Source: Puniceicoccaceae bacterium K14
GTDB taxonomy: Bacteria > Verrucomicrobiota > Verrucomicrobiia > Opitutales > Opitutaceae
DNA length: 64,000 nt
Direction of reading: 5' to 3'
Assembly (NCBI GenBank): GCA_022538095.1
Contig: JAKYXN010000018.1
Coordinates: 19,604-83,603 of the forward strand
Shown here: positions 45,318 through 53,876 of the stretch, piece by piece
Layout of the letters: every line of letters begins with the position of its first letter
Position numbering within the stretch: the stretch's first letter is position 1
The notes under the pieces: generated by a model
Told to the model about the DNA's origin: nothing
The model's input: only the letters and a program-made list of their open reading frames with translations
Database searches by the model: none
Program-made: the position numbers and the translations under genes

Positions 45318-46094
45318 TCAATTCGGATACAAAAGGGTGGTTTGTGTCTGGAGCAATTGAGCTGCAGGTTGAGTCAGTTTGCTTTTAAAATGCAGGGTAT
45401 TTCCCTGGAAAACAATAATTTCGACTATGGTTCCACGGACATCCGCCAATGTACTGTCGACTTGCCATGGGAAAGAAATTCGAGCGTAGAAGTTTTGAAA
45501 AATAAACGACGATAGGAAGTCTTCATTGATAGCCCCGGCGATTGTATCTGGAGTCGGTTGATTTGGCGTAGCGAAAGATAGGCTAACTCCAGTGAGTGCG
45601 GTTAAGGCCGGGAGTCCGGAAACTTCGGTGAACGGTTTCACGGGTGTTCCTTTACAGGCGTTTCCGATACCGGTATTTTGTATCCATAAAATGTCGTCGA
45701 ACGTTTCGTCGTAGTGAGTTGCGATTGTCGTACCTGACGTCGCTGCCTCTACGTTGCCGAATGACACCTGCCAACTTCCGGGCATTGGTGCGTACATGCC
45801 CGAGCTGTGGAAATCGTCATTCGTCGGTTTGAATGATACACTGGCTGTGAAACCTGAGCCTACAGCGACAACTTTATTAGTAAGTGCTTTATGGGGGTCG
45901 TTTATTTCATCGATTATACCTGTGGCGATCACCGTTACGGTATTTGGGTCTGGTTCCTCAGTCGGGTTCGCAAGTTTGTATTCGGCCAATGTGCGTTGAG
46001 AAATGAAAAGGGCCAAAGTTAGGTAACAGAAAGTAGAAAACTTCTTAACGAAGTGGAGTGACGACCTAGTGGAACATAATTTTTGAGATGTCAT
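45318..46094 (-). CDS. Hypothetical secreted protein
   Basis: A 258-residue protein with a probable signal peptide (FSTFCYLTLALFISQRTLA). The mature part is beta-rich and serine/threonine-rich, with TVTVIATGIIDEINDPHKAL and VGSGFTASVSFKPTNDD. This resembles small exported proteins with a C-terminal anchor lacking, and no domain is recognised. The n-region is long (about 20 residues), so the true start may be internal. It converges with the GH95/glucuronidase pair. Confidence 0.65.
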   Translation of the reverse strand: MTSQKLCSTRSSLHFVKKFSTFCYLTLALFISQRTLAEYKLANPTEEPDPNTVTVIATGIIDEINDPHKALTNKVVAVGSGFTASVSFKPTNDDFHSSGMYAPMPGSWQVSFGNVEAATSGTTIATHYDETFDDILWIQNTGIGNACKGTPVKPFTEVSGLPALTALTGVSLSFATPNQPTPDTIAGAINEDFLSSFIFQNFYARISFPWQVDSTLADVRGTIVEIIVFQGNTLHFKSKLTQPAAQLLQTQTTLLYPN

Positions 46095-46291
46095 TGATAT
46101 ACAATTGGTTGGATTTTAGTTAGTTAACTGTGTTTGTAACAGGTTCACAGTTTTACTGACTATATAGGGGGGACAGAGCTAAAAACAATAGAAAAATTAA
46201 TTGCTACCTGAAGGAATTCTAATGATTTCAATATCCTCCCGCTATCACCTCGTTGCGGGTATGCGTTGCATCATTTAATACAGCTTGAACA

Positions 46292-46451
46292 TTTTCTTTG
46301 AGGGTACTTCGAATAAAAGAGGAATTTCGCTCGTTAGTGTATCCTGAATATGCTTGCAAGATATTGAATGGGAGAAATTTGCACACGTGAGGGTACCGAT
46401 GTAATTCAATTCGTTACTAAGAACGTAGAGAGTTGTGTATTGGATTTTTAA
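46292..46451 (+). pseudogene. Relic of a GH95 fucosidase 3' end
   Basis: The stretch ends GTAATTCAATTCGTTACTAA then GAACGTAGAGAGTTGTGTAT, TGGATTTTTAA. It aligns base for base with the end of the intact GH95 gene (43000-43044; VIYFATKSGESYALDF). Read in frame, the relic ends VIQFVTKNVESCVLDF and a stop. Upstream, ACTTCGAATAA, GTATCCTGAA and CACACGTGAGGG match the GH95 gene at 42880-42990 with many changes and in-frame stops. It lies in the 432-bp gene-free gap 46095-46526. It is a decayed second copy, not an active gene. Confidence 0.75.
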
Positions 46452-46526
46452 CTAGAACCTGCTCGCGGTGGTTTTCTCATTCAGCGAGGCGATAGGCCAG
46501 AGTTGAGATTCTCTTTTAACCCTGCC

Positions 46527-46910
46527 CTAGGAACTCTCGGAGAGAGTTTGGTCAGCTTCCGGAGTTGTTGCTTCGGCACTTCGGGCTCGGAGGACATCTT
46601 GGTAGGCTAGGATACCTTTGATAGAGGTGAGGTTGTAAGTGAAATCGAGATCCGGTGCAGTGAACTGAGGAGAAGGGCTTTCTGCGTTGGCAAAGAGGGG
46701 GGATATGGATGTCTCGTTTTTTGCGCCGCTCGGATTGAGCCCACTCAAGTTCAAGGCTTGTTCCGTACGGGCGTCGACAGAGCCCGTCGGGATTTGTGAG
46801 CTGATTGGGGAGACGGGAGTGGCCTTTGATTGCTGTTCATTAGCAGTCTTTATCAGGTCGTTGCGATAGTCGTTTATGCGAGCTAGCGAGCTGAAAGTAA
46901 AATTTCCCAT
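46527..46910 (-). CDS. Small hypothetical protein
   Basis: A 127-residue protein, polar and rich in S, T, P, A and N, with no signal peptide or membrane segment. It begins MGNFTFSSLARINDYRNDLI and contains TYNLTSIKGILAYQDVLRAR near residue 90. Composition suggests a largely disordered protein ending in a helix. I do not recognise a family. Codon use looks normal, and the ATG at 46910 has a clean start. No partner genes are evident. Confidence 0.5.
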   Translation of the reverse strand: MGNFTFSSLARINDYRNDLIKTANEQQSKATPVSPISSQIPTGSVDARTEQALNLSGLNPSGAKNETSISPLFANAESPSPQFTAPDLDFTYNLTSIKGILAYQDVLRARSAEATTPEADQTLSESS

Positions 46911-47080
46911 GGCTATTTCTTACTCGATGTAACGGCTTCGGAAGCGGCTTTCTGAATAGAGTCTATCGTTCATATCGTCACCCGGACTTCGAAGAGGTAA
47001 CCTAGGCAGGAGAATCTCGCCTGATGCGTCCGCAGAATTTGCCTTCTAACAACGAAATCTTATTCTGGGAGTTGTCCGAT

Positions 47081-47160
47081 TTATAAAATTGGATGAGTGC
47101 TCTCTTGTTCCTGTTCAAACTAATTATCTATATCGTAAGGAAAGAACCTATAAGCTTGGA
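47081..47160 (+). repeat. Dispersed ~80-bp direct repeat, copy 1
   Basis: The core TTATAAAATTGG, then AGTGCTCTCTTGTTCCTGTT, then CAAA, then a looser tail ending GAACCTATAAGCTT, recurs at 49769-49848 in the same orientation. The copies flank the hypothetical gene and the flavoprotein gene. This copy is in the 382-bp gene-free gap 46911-47292. In one frame both copies encode a similar short peptide (SAL-x-FLFK), so the repeat may derive from a lost small gene. Confidence 0.65.
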
Positions 47161-47292
47161 ATGGGCGATCCACGTCTTTAGAGAAATTCCCAGACCTCGC
47201 CAATTGGGAAAGAGAGCGAGCGAGGGAGCTTTCTATTTTACATATCGAGGTGGGTTGAGTGGTATGGGCACTGAGATGGAAGTATTCGTAAA

Positions 47293-48300
47293 ATGGGACA
47301 ACGGTATTCAAAATTAGAGTGGGCGAAGAGTTTTCGGAAAATTCCGACTCCGCTAAAATCGAAGCTGGCGGAAATGGGTGATGAGCATTTTGTGGTGGCG
47401 TGTTCGAAGGAGTTGGTGGCTGGGGATTTTGAGAATGAACGCTATGCTCACCTGGATATTCTCGAAGAATCGGACCTATGGGAAGGATGGACAAGTTTGA
47501 TACCGACGCCTAATGTCGGGAGGACGAGTTACCTAAACTGCGAAGTCAGCGAGGAAATTGATAAGAGTGCGGGCAAAGTTTCTAAGCGCTTCGTAAGCCA
47601 AGCTCCAGATTGGAAGGGCAGTGGTATGCACGAAATTCGCTATAGCAAGGAGGTTTGGGCGAAGCGCTTGGTCCCTCCGTCGTTTACCCAGTTGGGCTTT
47701 CGTCGCTTGGACTCACCAGAAGAAGGAAATCGCTTGCTAGTTCATTTCGAGGTACACGAGCTCTTTCATCTAAAAATGGAGGGCTTTGAAGAAAAACTAC
47801 TTCGGGCTCTCAATCTTTTGCAGGAGAATGTGGGAAAAGTAGGTTTGTCGGCAGTCAATGAGACGGATCGTAAACGAATAGGAGAACTCAGTCGATTTAT
47901 TGGTTGGTTCGAATTGAAGGACTTTGAGGTGAGAGATATTCCTAATCTGCTTTCCGCACGAGAGAGTAGTCGAAAGGCTCAAGTGGATAAGTTGACGAAG
48001 CTGCTAGACTTTGAGCCAAGGCGGATTCTTCGGGGGGCTAATGGGTTTTCTTCGTATTTATGCGTCCAGTACACAGATGACCTCTTCGTGTGTGGTAATT
48101 TTTCGAATGGTAGCCTCTTGTATGCAGTGAAAAGCGATTGGAAAACGTTGTTTCAGTGGAGTCAGGATGACCTACGAGATGCATTCACTGGAGCTGTTGA
48201 GCGAATCCTATACAAGCCTGGTTGGTATGAACGGTTGCGTGCCTTGGTATTCAAGGAACGTAGGGTGCCTTTGGACGATCAAACCTTGCTAGACTTGTAG
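47293..48300 (+). CDS. Hypothetical cytoplasmic protein, repeat-flanked
   Basis: A 335-residue protein without signal peptide or membrane segments. It starts MGQRYSKLEWAKSFRKIPTP. Tryptophan and charged residues are spread throughout (DLWEGWTSLIP, WKGSGMHEIRYSKEVWAKRL, RFIGWFELKDFEVRDIPNLL, DDLFVCGNFSNGSLLYAVKS). No motif or catalytic pattern is recognised. It converges with the flavoprotein gene 20 bp away, and the pair is bracketed by an ~80-bp direct repeat. The function is unknown. Confidence 0.65.
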   Translation: MGQRYSKLEWAKSFRKIPTPLKSKLAEMGDEHFVVACSKELVAGDFENERYAHLDILEESDLWEGWTSLIPTPNVGRTSYLNCEVSEEIDKSAGKVSKRFVSQAPDWKGSGMHEIRYSKEVWAKRLVPPSFTQLGFRRLDSPEEGNRLLVHFEVHELFHLKMEGFEEKLLRALNLLQENVGKVGLSAVNETDRKRIGELSRFIGWFELKDFEVRDIPNLLSARESSRKAQVDKLTKLLDFEPRRILRGANGFSSYLCVQYTDDLFVCGNFSNGSLLYAVKSDWKTLFQWSQDDLRDAFTGAVERILYKPGWYERLRALVFKERRVPLDDQTLLDL

Positions 48301-48319
48301 TTTGTTGGGAGTCGGCTCT

Positions 48320-49663
48320 TTATTTGACCATGTATTTGAGATCGGAGGTGTAGGTTGGGTAGGCCCAGAGAAATTCTGCGAGTTCGTTGGCTCTGATTCC
48401 GAATTTGATGGCTAAGCCAAAAATATTGATGACTTCTGCGGCATTGTGGCGGGCGAGGTGGGCGCCGACGATGGTATTGTCTTTATTATTGATGATGACT
48501 TTGTATCCAGCGTGCTTTTCGCCGATTCGCTTGGATGAGGGCCAACCTGTTGTAGTGCCCGAATTGATTCGAACATCGAGTCCTTGTTCTTGAGCTTGGG
48601 ATTCGGAAAGCCCTACACTGGCTAAAGCAGGTATGGTAAAGGCGGCACTGGGTACGACGGAATAATCAATTGGTTGCGGTGTGTCGGCTAAAATATTGCA
48701 CCCGGCGGTTTTTCCTTCTTCATCGGCAATGGTTGCCAGCATCGTGCCGCTCGCTGCACAATCTCCGATAGCGTATACGTTTGGATTGGATACGCTTTGC
48801 AGGAAAGCGTTGACAGTGATACCGCGTGAGGTGTGCTCGACGTTTCCTTGGTTTCCTTCGAGAGCCGATAGGTTGGGCGTTCGACCGGTTGCTTCGATAA
48901 TCAGATCCGCATCGAAGCATTTACCCTGTTTCGTGTGGAGGCGAAAAGCGGATCCGTTCTTTTCGATTTTAACGGGCTCGTCGTTGAGTTCCGTTTCTAT
49001 CCCCATCGCTTCGCTCGATTCGAGAACGATATCCACCATCTCGGGTTCGAAGGTTTTCAGAGGGCTGGCAGAGCGGTGTAGGATACGCACCTGTGAGCCC
49101 GCTTGAGCGGCGACGTGGGCGAATTCAAAGGAAATGTAACCCCCGCCGATGAAGATAATTCGTTTCGCGAGTTCGGGTTGATTGAGAAAATACTCGCTAT
49201 CTTCGGTGTACTCGCTGCCTGGAAATTTCGAACGGCGTGGGGTGGCGCCTGTTGCCAATACGATATGCTTCGCTTTGAGTCGTTCGTCGCCAACTTGAAC
49301 TTCGTCGGGTCCGATCAGTTTGGCTGTGCCAAAGAAAGTGGCGACGCCGGCTTCTTTATAATCTTTGACTTCACCTTCTGATTTGCCGTCGAGAAATTCG
49401 TTTTTGAGAGCTTGTAAAGCAGTCCAATCGGTCCGTGGTACTTCTGAAATTCCTTTGCTGTGGAGGTCTCTTGCCATGGAGACCGCTTCCGCATTGGCGA
49501 CGAGGTATTTCTTGGGTTGGCATCCTCTGAGGGCGCATGTGCCGCCGTAGGGGCGGGCATCTATGACCGCGACTTTTTGGCCAGCTTTATTTAAAGCATC
49601 GATGCAGTAATACGCAGAGGTACCCGAGCCGATAACGATGGTGTCAAAAAGTGTAGGAGTCAT
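48320..49663 (-). CDS. NAD(P)H/FAD disulfide-oxidoreductase-family flavoprotein
   Basis: A 447-residue class I pyridine-nucleotide disulfide oxidoreductase. FDTIVIGSGTSAYYCIDAL is the FAD GxGxxA/G motif. GGTCALRGCQPKK carries the redox pair C43-x4-C48. RIIFIGGGYISFEFAHVA is the NAD(P) site, and VYAIGDCAASGTML the second FAD motif. The C-terminal dimerisation domain ends FLWAYPTYTSDLKYM, where glutathione reductase and lipoamide dehydrogenase have the catalytic H-P-x-x-x-E pair. The histidine is replaced by tyrosine and the glutamate is absent at that spot. It is a true family member with an unassigned substrate. Confidence 0.88.
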   Translation of the reverse strand: MTPTLFDTIVIGSGTSAYYCIDALNKAGQKVAVIDARPYGGTCALRGCQPKKYLVANAEAVSMARDLHSKGISEVPRTDWTALQALKNEFLDGKSEGEVKDYKEAGVATFFGTAKLIGPDEVQVGDERLKAKHIVLATGATPRRSKFPGSEYTEDSEYFLNQPELAKRIIFIGGGYISFEFAHVAAQAGSQVRILHRSASPLKTFEPEMVDIVLESSEAMGIETELNDEPVKIEKNGSAFRLHTKQGKCFDADLIIEATGRTPNLSALEGNQGNVEHTSRGITVNAFLQSVSNPNVYAIGDCAASGTMLATIADEEGKTAGCNILADTPQPIDYSVVPSAAFTIPALASVGLSESQAQEQGLDVRINSGTTTGWPSSKRIGEKHAGYKVIINNKDNTIVGAHLARHNAAEVINIFGLAIKFGIRANELAEFLWAYPTYTSDLKYMVK

Positions 49664-49768
49664 AGCAGAATATATAATGTTTAAGAAGGTGTAGATGTTT
49701 GTTTTGAGAATGAACGATTGAGCCAGCGGAAGCTACTGCAAAAAGATCAGTGAGACAGGAGACCTATT

Positions 49769-49848
49769 TTATAACATTGGGAAAGTGCTCTCTTTTTCCT
49801 GTTCAAAAGGACTACTTGTTTTCGTAACGAACGAACCTATGAGCTTTG
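49769..49848 (+). repeat. Dispersed ~80-bp direct repeat, copy 2
   Basis: It matches copy 1 (47081-47160) through TTATAACATTGG, then AGTGCTCTCTTTTTCCTGTT, then CAAA, then CGAACCTATGAGCTTT. It lies in the 359-bp gene-free gap 49664-50022, upstream of the flavoprotein gene. After it, an ATG at 49839 opens a 30-codon frame (MSFEVVSSKGKPFYEMYPKN then GKLLWGRCA and a stop), a possible small-gene remnant. Confidence 0.65.
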
Positions 49849-50022
49849 AGGTTGTTTCGAGTAAGGGAAAGCCTTTCTATGAAATGTATCCAAAAAATGG
49901 TAAATTACTTTGGGGCCGCTGTGCCTAAAACGCGTGTTATTCATTTTCTACAAAAAGTGGAAAGTTCTATTTGTTAAATTTAACTAAGGCCTGCTTTCAT
50001 TCTGCTGTCCATTCTCTGAAAG

Positions 50023-50739
50023 CTAGTACCTCCAGGCTTCGTGGCGTACAGGGAGATCGTTGAGGACATTGCGAGTGATGCGCCAATTGGGAAGATGTAG
50101 GTCCATCAGTCCTACAAATCGTTCGTTGTGGGTGGGTTCTATTAGGTGCACCATTTCATGAACGACCAGATATTCTAGGCAGATCTTGGGCTTTTTTGCT
50201 AGCTCGGTGTTAAGGCGTATGCTTCCTCGGATAGGGGTGCAGCTCCCCCATTTCGTTTTCATGCGGCGCACGTAAAATTTATCAACGTTTACGTTTAGCT
50301 TGGGTTCCCATTGTTCGATGAGTGGTGGGATGGCTGCCTTGAGTTGTTGTCGGTACCATTCTTCGATGAAAGTTCCTCGCTTTGATTGGGATGTGCCGGG
50401 GCGGATGCTGAGAAGCAGCTTCTTGTGTGAGAGTGTGATCTTGGTCGGGCATTTTTCTTCAATGATCGAGAGAAGGTAACGTTTACCCCAAAGGTAGTGG
50501 CTTTCGCGTTCCAAGTATTCACGGGGTGTTTCGCGGTCTTGCTCGGCCATCTTGTATTGTTGTGTCTTTATCCATCCTAGCTTTGATATGACATATACAC
50601 GAATTGTATCGAGCTTCATGTGCTCAGGCGCGGCCACGGTAATACGACCTGACGGAGGGTGGACGCTGAGGTGAACATTCTTGATGCCCTTACGCTGCAC
50701 GTGGCAGGTGAGCTCACCGAGTTTTAGTTGATCGAGCAT
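50023..50739 (-). CDS. YgjP-type zinc metalloprotease (DUF45)
   Basis: A 238-residue protein of the YgjP/WLM-like DUF45 family. Residues 161-173 carry the signature KTKWGSCTPIRG. VVHEMVHLIEPTHNERF (192-208) holds the zinc ligands H194 and H198 with catalytic E195, and H204 is a likely third ligand. Length is normal. Genes of this family often sit next to hsdR in type I restriction loci, as here: its start codon overlaps the hsdR stop. A role in processing or controlling the restriction enzyme is a guess from that context. Confidence 0.9.
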   Translation of the reverse strand: MLDQLKLGELTCHVQRKGIKNVHLSVHPPSGRITVAAPEHMKLDTIRVYVISKLGWIKTQQYKMAEQDRETPREYLERESHYLWGKRYLLSIIEEKCPTKITLSHKKLLLSIRPGTSQSKRGTFIEEWYRQQLKAAIPPLIEQWEPKLNVNVDKFYVRRMKTKWGSCTPIRGSIRLNTELAKKPKICLEYLVVHEMVHLIEPTHNERFVGLMDLHLPNWRITRNVLNDLPVRHEAWRY

Positions 50740-53700
50740 TAGTATTCTGCCTGTTGCTTGATGATGTCGAAGAGACTCTCAACCTTGGCGGTATTATGAT
50801 TCAATAGTGGCAAGATCGCACCCTTGATAATGCGTTCCTTGCCCTCGTGCCCTCGAAATCCATCTTGTTTGACCTCACGAACTTTTAGATCGATCTGCTG
50901 TGCAAGTTCGAGAAGTTGGTCTTTAGAATAAGGTGCTTTGCCTTCGCCTACTTGTTGCGCTGAGAAAGGCTGTAGATTGGCGTAGATGGCTGCCAACGCC
51001 TTACTCTTCTTTAAGACTTTAGGTGTGTTTTCTGTATGTCCACTTTGCACGTTCTTGGCGAGAGCGGCAATTCGTTTGAGGTATTCTTCATATTCGATGG
51101 CCTTACGTTTGCGGTCGGCGATTATCTCGTCGAGCAGTTCAGACATCTTATCATAGTAGGCTGGATTGGTGAGGCTTTCTTTGATGATTTTGCTGCGGAC
51201 GTTGTTTTCGATCGTCTCGGCTACGGATTCTTTGCTCTTCATGTTGCCCAGCTTTTCAGCAATTGCATCGGCGATTCCGGTCTTAACGATAAGATCGACG
51301 AGCGGCACATCTTCGAAGTTAGAAATCTTCTTAGGGTCTTCCGCGTTAATATAATTGTCGATTAGGTGACGCATATCTGCCTCGTAGGCTTTTGTATCCA
51401 ACTCTTCGACTGCTGCTTTTCGGATTGTGTCACGCAGCCAGACGTAATGCTTCAGGTGTCCTGTAATTCGCGTGCAGTCGGCTTTTGAATAGCCAGTTGC
51501 TGTCATTTCGTCGGCGATATTTGCGTAGGCTCTCACGAGGCTGGCTGTGCCTTTGTAGAGTCCTGCACGTTGTGGCTCGGTCTCTGCGAGGTCCGTTACG
51601 ATCTCAGTATTGCCGCAGAAGTAGTGGATGTAGTCGAGTTCGGCTTTTGGCGGTTCAACAGGCTCGCAGAGCAGGGCGAGTTGTTCGATGGCGGCATCGA
51701 GTCGCTCCCGCCCTTTCTTCAGGCGATCCTTAAGCAGAACTTCGGAGCTGTCTCCACCGGCTTCATCGCCGTGATCTAGTTCGGCAGAGTAGACGGCGAT
51801 CGCATTTTCCACAGAGGTGAAAAGATCCATGTAGTCTACGATGTAGCCGAAATCTTTGTCCTCGCCATCCAGCCGATTGGTGCGGCAGATCGCCTGAAAG
51901 AGCCCGTGGTCTTTCATCGTTTTGTCGATGTAGAGGTAGGTGCAGGGAGGCGCATCGAAACCAGTGAGTAGTTTGTCCACAACTACAAGGAGTTTCATTT
52001 GAGCAGGTTCTTTGATGAACCGCTGTTTGGCTGTATCTTCGTAGGTTTTGGTGGCGGATTGTCCTGGTGCAGCGCTGACGTCTTTGAGCAGTTTCGTGTA
52101 TGTGTCGTAGATGACTTGCTTGGCAGTTTCCGTATCTGCGCCGGTGTCTTCTTTGGCGACGTCGCTGGCATGCGGATTGTAAGAGGTGATGACTGCGCAC
52201 TTACCTTTGAAGCCTGCTTCCTTCGTGTTGAAAAGCGTGTAGTAACGACAGGCTTCATAGATACTCTTGGCTACGAGTATAGCGTTGCCACGTTGATGGC
52301 TGAGGCGTGGCTTGGTAGTGAAATCGAAGGCGATGTCGGTCACCACTTGAGACATACGCGACTTGGAACTCAGCACCTTTTGCATGGTGCCCCATTTCTT
52401 TTTTAGTTCGTCCTTCTGCCAGTCGTTGAGACCCGCCGTTTTCGCTTCGAACCACGCGTCGATTTTATCCTGAGAGCCGAGTCTTTGGTCGATGTCTCGC
52501 GCTTCGTAGATCAAGTCGAGTACGACTTCGTCCTCCACCGCTTCGCTGAATTTGTAGCGGTGGATGTAGCGGCCAAAGACTTCCATCGTCGTCTGCTTGT
52601 CCTTCTTCAGGAGGGGCGTGCCTGTGAAGCCGATGAAGACCGCGTTTGGCATGACAGCCTTCATGGCCTTGTTGAGATTACCGCTTTGGGTACGGTGGCA
52701 CTCGTCGACAAAAACAAATACATCGCCGACGGTTTTGCTGGGGCTGGATTCAAGTTCTTTGATGAAGTCGTCAAACTTCAGTTCGCCCTTGGGGCCGCGT
52801 GGGCAAAATTTGTGCACGAGGGTGCAGACGAGACGTGGGTTTGCTTTGCTCAGCTTTTTTAATAAATCTTGGCCGCTGGTGGCTCGTACTTTGTCTGTAT
52901 CTGGAATGACGCTGGATTGTTTGAGGACGCCTTCGATTTGTTTATCCAGTTCGTCGCGATCCGTGACTATGACGATGCGGGCCTTGGAATTATTCTCTAG
53001 TATCCACTTTGCAAGGAGCACCATGACGATGCTTTTGCCGCTGCCTTGGGTATGCCAGATGATGCCGCCTTCATGGCGCTGGGCGTGCGCTTGGGCGGCT
53101 TTGATCCCGAAATACTGATGCACGCGGGGAACCTTCTTCTTACCGCCGTCAAAGAGGACGAAATCGTGCATCAATTCGATGATACGCTCTTTGCGGCACA
53201 TCTTAGCGAGATACTTATCTAGTTTGTAGCCCTCGTTGTCGTCCTCGTCTTCCTTCCATTTTAGGAAATATTTTTCCGAGGTGTCTGTTGTTCCGTATTG
53301 CAGGCCTTCGGTATCACTGCCGGCAAAGACGAGTTGCACAGTACTAAAGAACCATTCGTTGAACTCTGGCTGCTGATTGGAGATGAGTTGGCGGATACCG
53401 TCTCCGATGGTGACTCGACTGCTCTTGAGCTCGATGACGCCAATGGCAATGCCATTGACATAAAGTACGAGATCGGGGCGGCGCTCATGAGCGCCTTTGA
53501 GAGTCACTTCTTCGGCAATCGAGAAGTGATTGTTTTCTGGATACTTACAGTCGATGAGCTTCACCGTTTCGGTGACTCCTGCGGCTTCGACCTTTACCGA
53601 CACACCGTAGCGCAGGTAGTGGTAGACGTCCTTGTTGACGTAGTAGAGATCGCGTCCTCCTTTATCGGCACGCCGATGGAGCAAGTGTATCGCTTGGCTG

Positions 53701-53876
53701 ATCTGCGCGGGTGTGTGACCCTGCTTGGCGAGCCATTGGGTAAGCAGTTCCTCCTCGATGTTCGAGTTGCCTTCGCGCTCCTCCCAGTTACCGAGGTAGT
53801 CGTAGTCGAGCTCGTCTCGAAAGAGGGCGATGACTCGGTTTTGGGTGGCCCGTTCAGGTTTGCCGATGTTAGTCAT
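50739..53876 (-). CDS. hsdR: Type I restriction enzyme, R subunit (HsdR)
   Basis: A 1045-residue motor nuclease. Residues ~135-151 form the PD-(D/E)XK site: D135 in RRPDLVLYV, then E149-L-K151 in VIELKSS. The helicase part has Walker A HTQGSGKS, the DEAD-type box FVDECHRTQSG, GFTGTPLLKK and the late QAICRTNRLDGEDKD block. The C-terminal ~200 residues are helical for complex assembly. HsdR cuts unmodified DNA after translocation driven by HsdM/HsdS. It is intact. Its start overlaps the AbiEii-like stop by 4 bp, so the toxin-antitoxin pair has been inserted in the restriction operon. Confidence 0.95.
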   Translation of the reverse strand: MTNIGKPERATQNRVIALFRDELDYDYLGNWEEREGNSNIEEELLTQWLAKQGHTPAQISQAIHLLHRRADKGGRDLYYVNKDVYHYLRYGVSVKVEAAGVTETVKLIDCKYPENNHFSIAEEVTLKGAHERRPDLVLYVNGIAIGVIELKSSRVTIGDGIRQLISNQQPEFNEWFFSTVQLVFAGSDTEGLQYGTTDTSEKYFLKWKEDEDDNEGYKLDKYLAKMCRKERIIELMHDFVLFDGGKKKVPRVHQYFGIKAAQAHAQRHEGGIIWHTQGSGKSIVMVLLAKWILENNSKARIVIVTDRDELDKQIEGVLKQSSVIPDTDKVRATSGQDLLKKLSKANPRLVCTLVHKFCPRGPKGELKFDDFIKELESSPSKTVGDVFVFVDECHRTQSGNLNKAMKAVMPNAVFIGFTGTPLLKKDKQTTMEVFGRYIHRYKFSEAVEDEVVLDLIYEARDIDQRLGSQDKIDAWFEAKTAGLNDWQKDELKKKWGTMQKVLSSKSRMSQVVTDIAFDFTTKPRLSHQRGNAILVAKSIYEACRYYTLFNTKEAGFKGKCAVITSYNPHASDVAKEDTGADTETAKQVIYDTYTKLLKDVSAAPGQSATKTYEDTAKQRFIKEPAQMKLLVVVDKLLTGFDAPPCTYLYIDKTMKDHGLFQAICRTNRLDGEDKDFGYIVDYMDLFTSVENAIAVYSAELDHGDEAGGDSSEVLLKDRLKKGRERLDAAIEQLALLCEPVEPPKAELDYIHYFCGNTEIVTDLAETEPQRAGLYKGTASLVRAYANIADEMTATGYSKADCTRITGHLKHYVWLRDTIRKAAVEELDTKAYEADMRHLIDNYINAEDPKKISNFEDVPLVDLIVKTGIADAIAEKLGNMKSKESVAETIENNVRSKIIKESLTNPAYYDKMSELLDEIIADRKRKAIEYEEYLKRIAALAKNVQSGHTENTPKVLKKSKALAAIYANLQPFSAQQVGEGKAPYSKDQLLELAQQIDLKVREVKQDGFRGHEGKERIIKGAILPLLNHNTAKVESLFDIIKQQAEY

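Noticed and set aside
47093..47317. 74-codon plus-strand frame starting MSALLFLFK
   Set aside because: It overlaps the next gene start and lies on the repeat; the second repeat copy has a stop in the same frame, so it is treated as repeat sequence.
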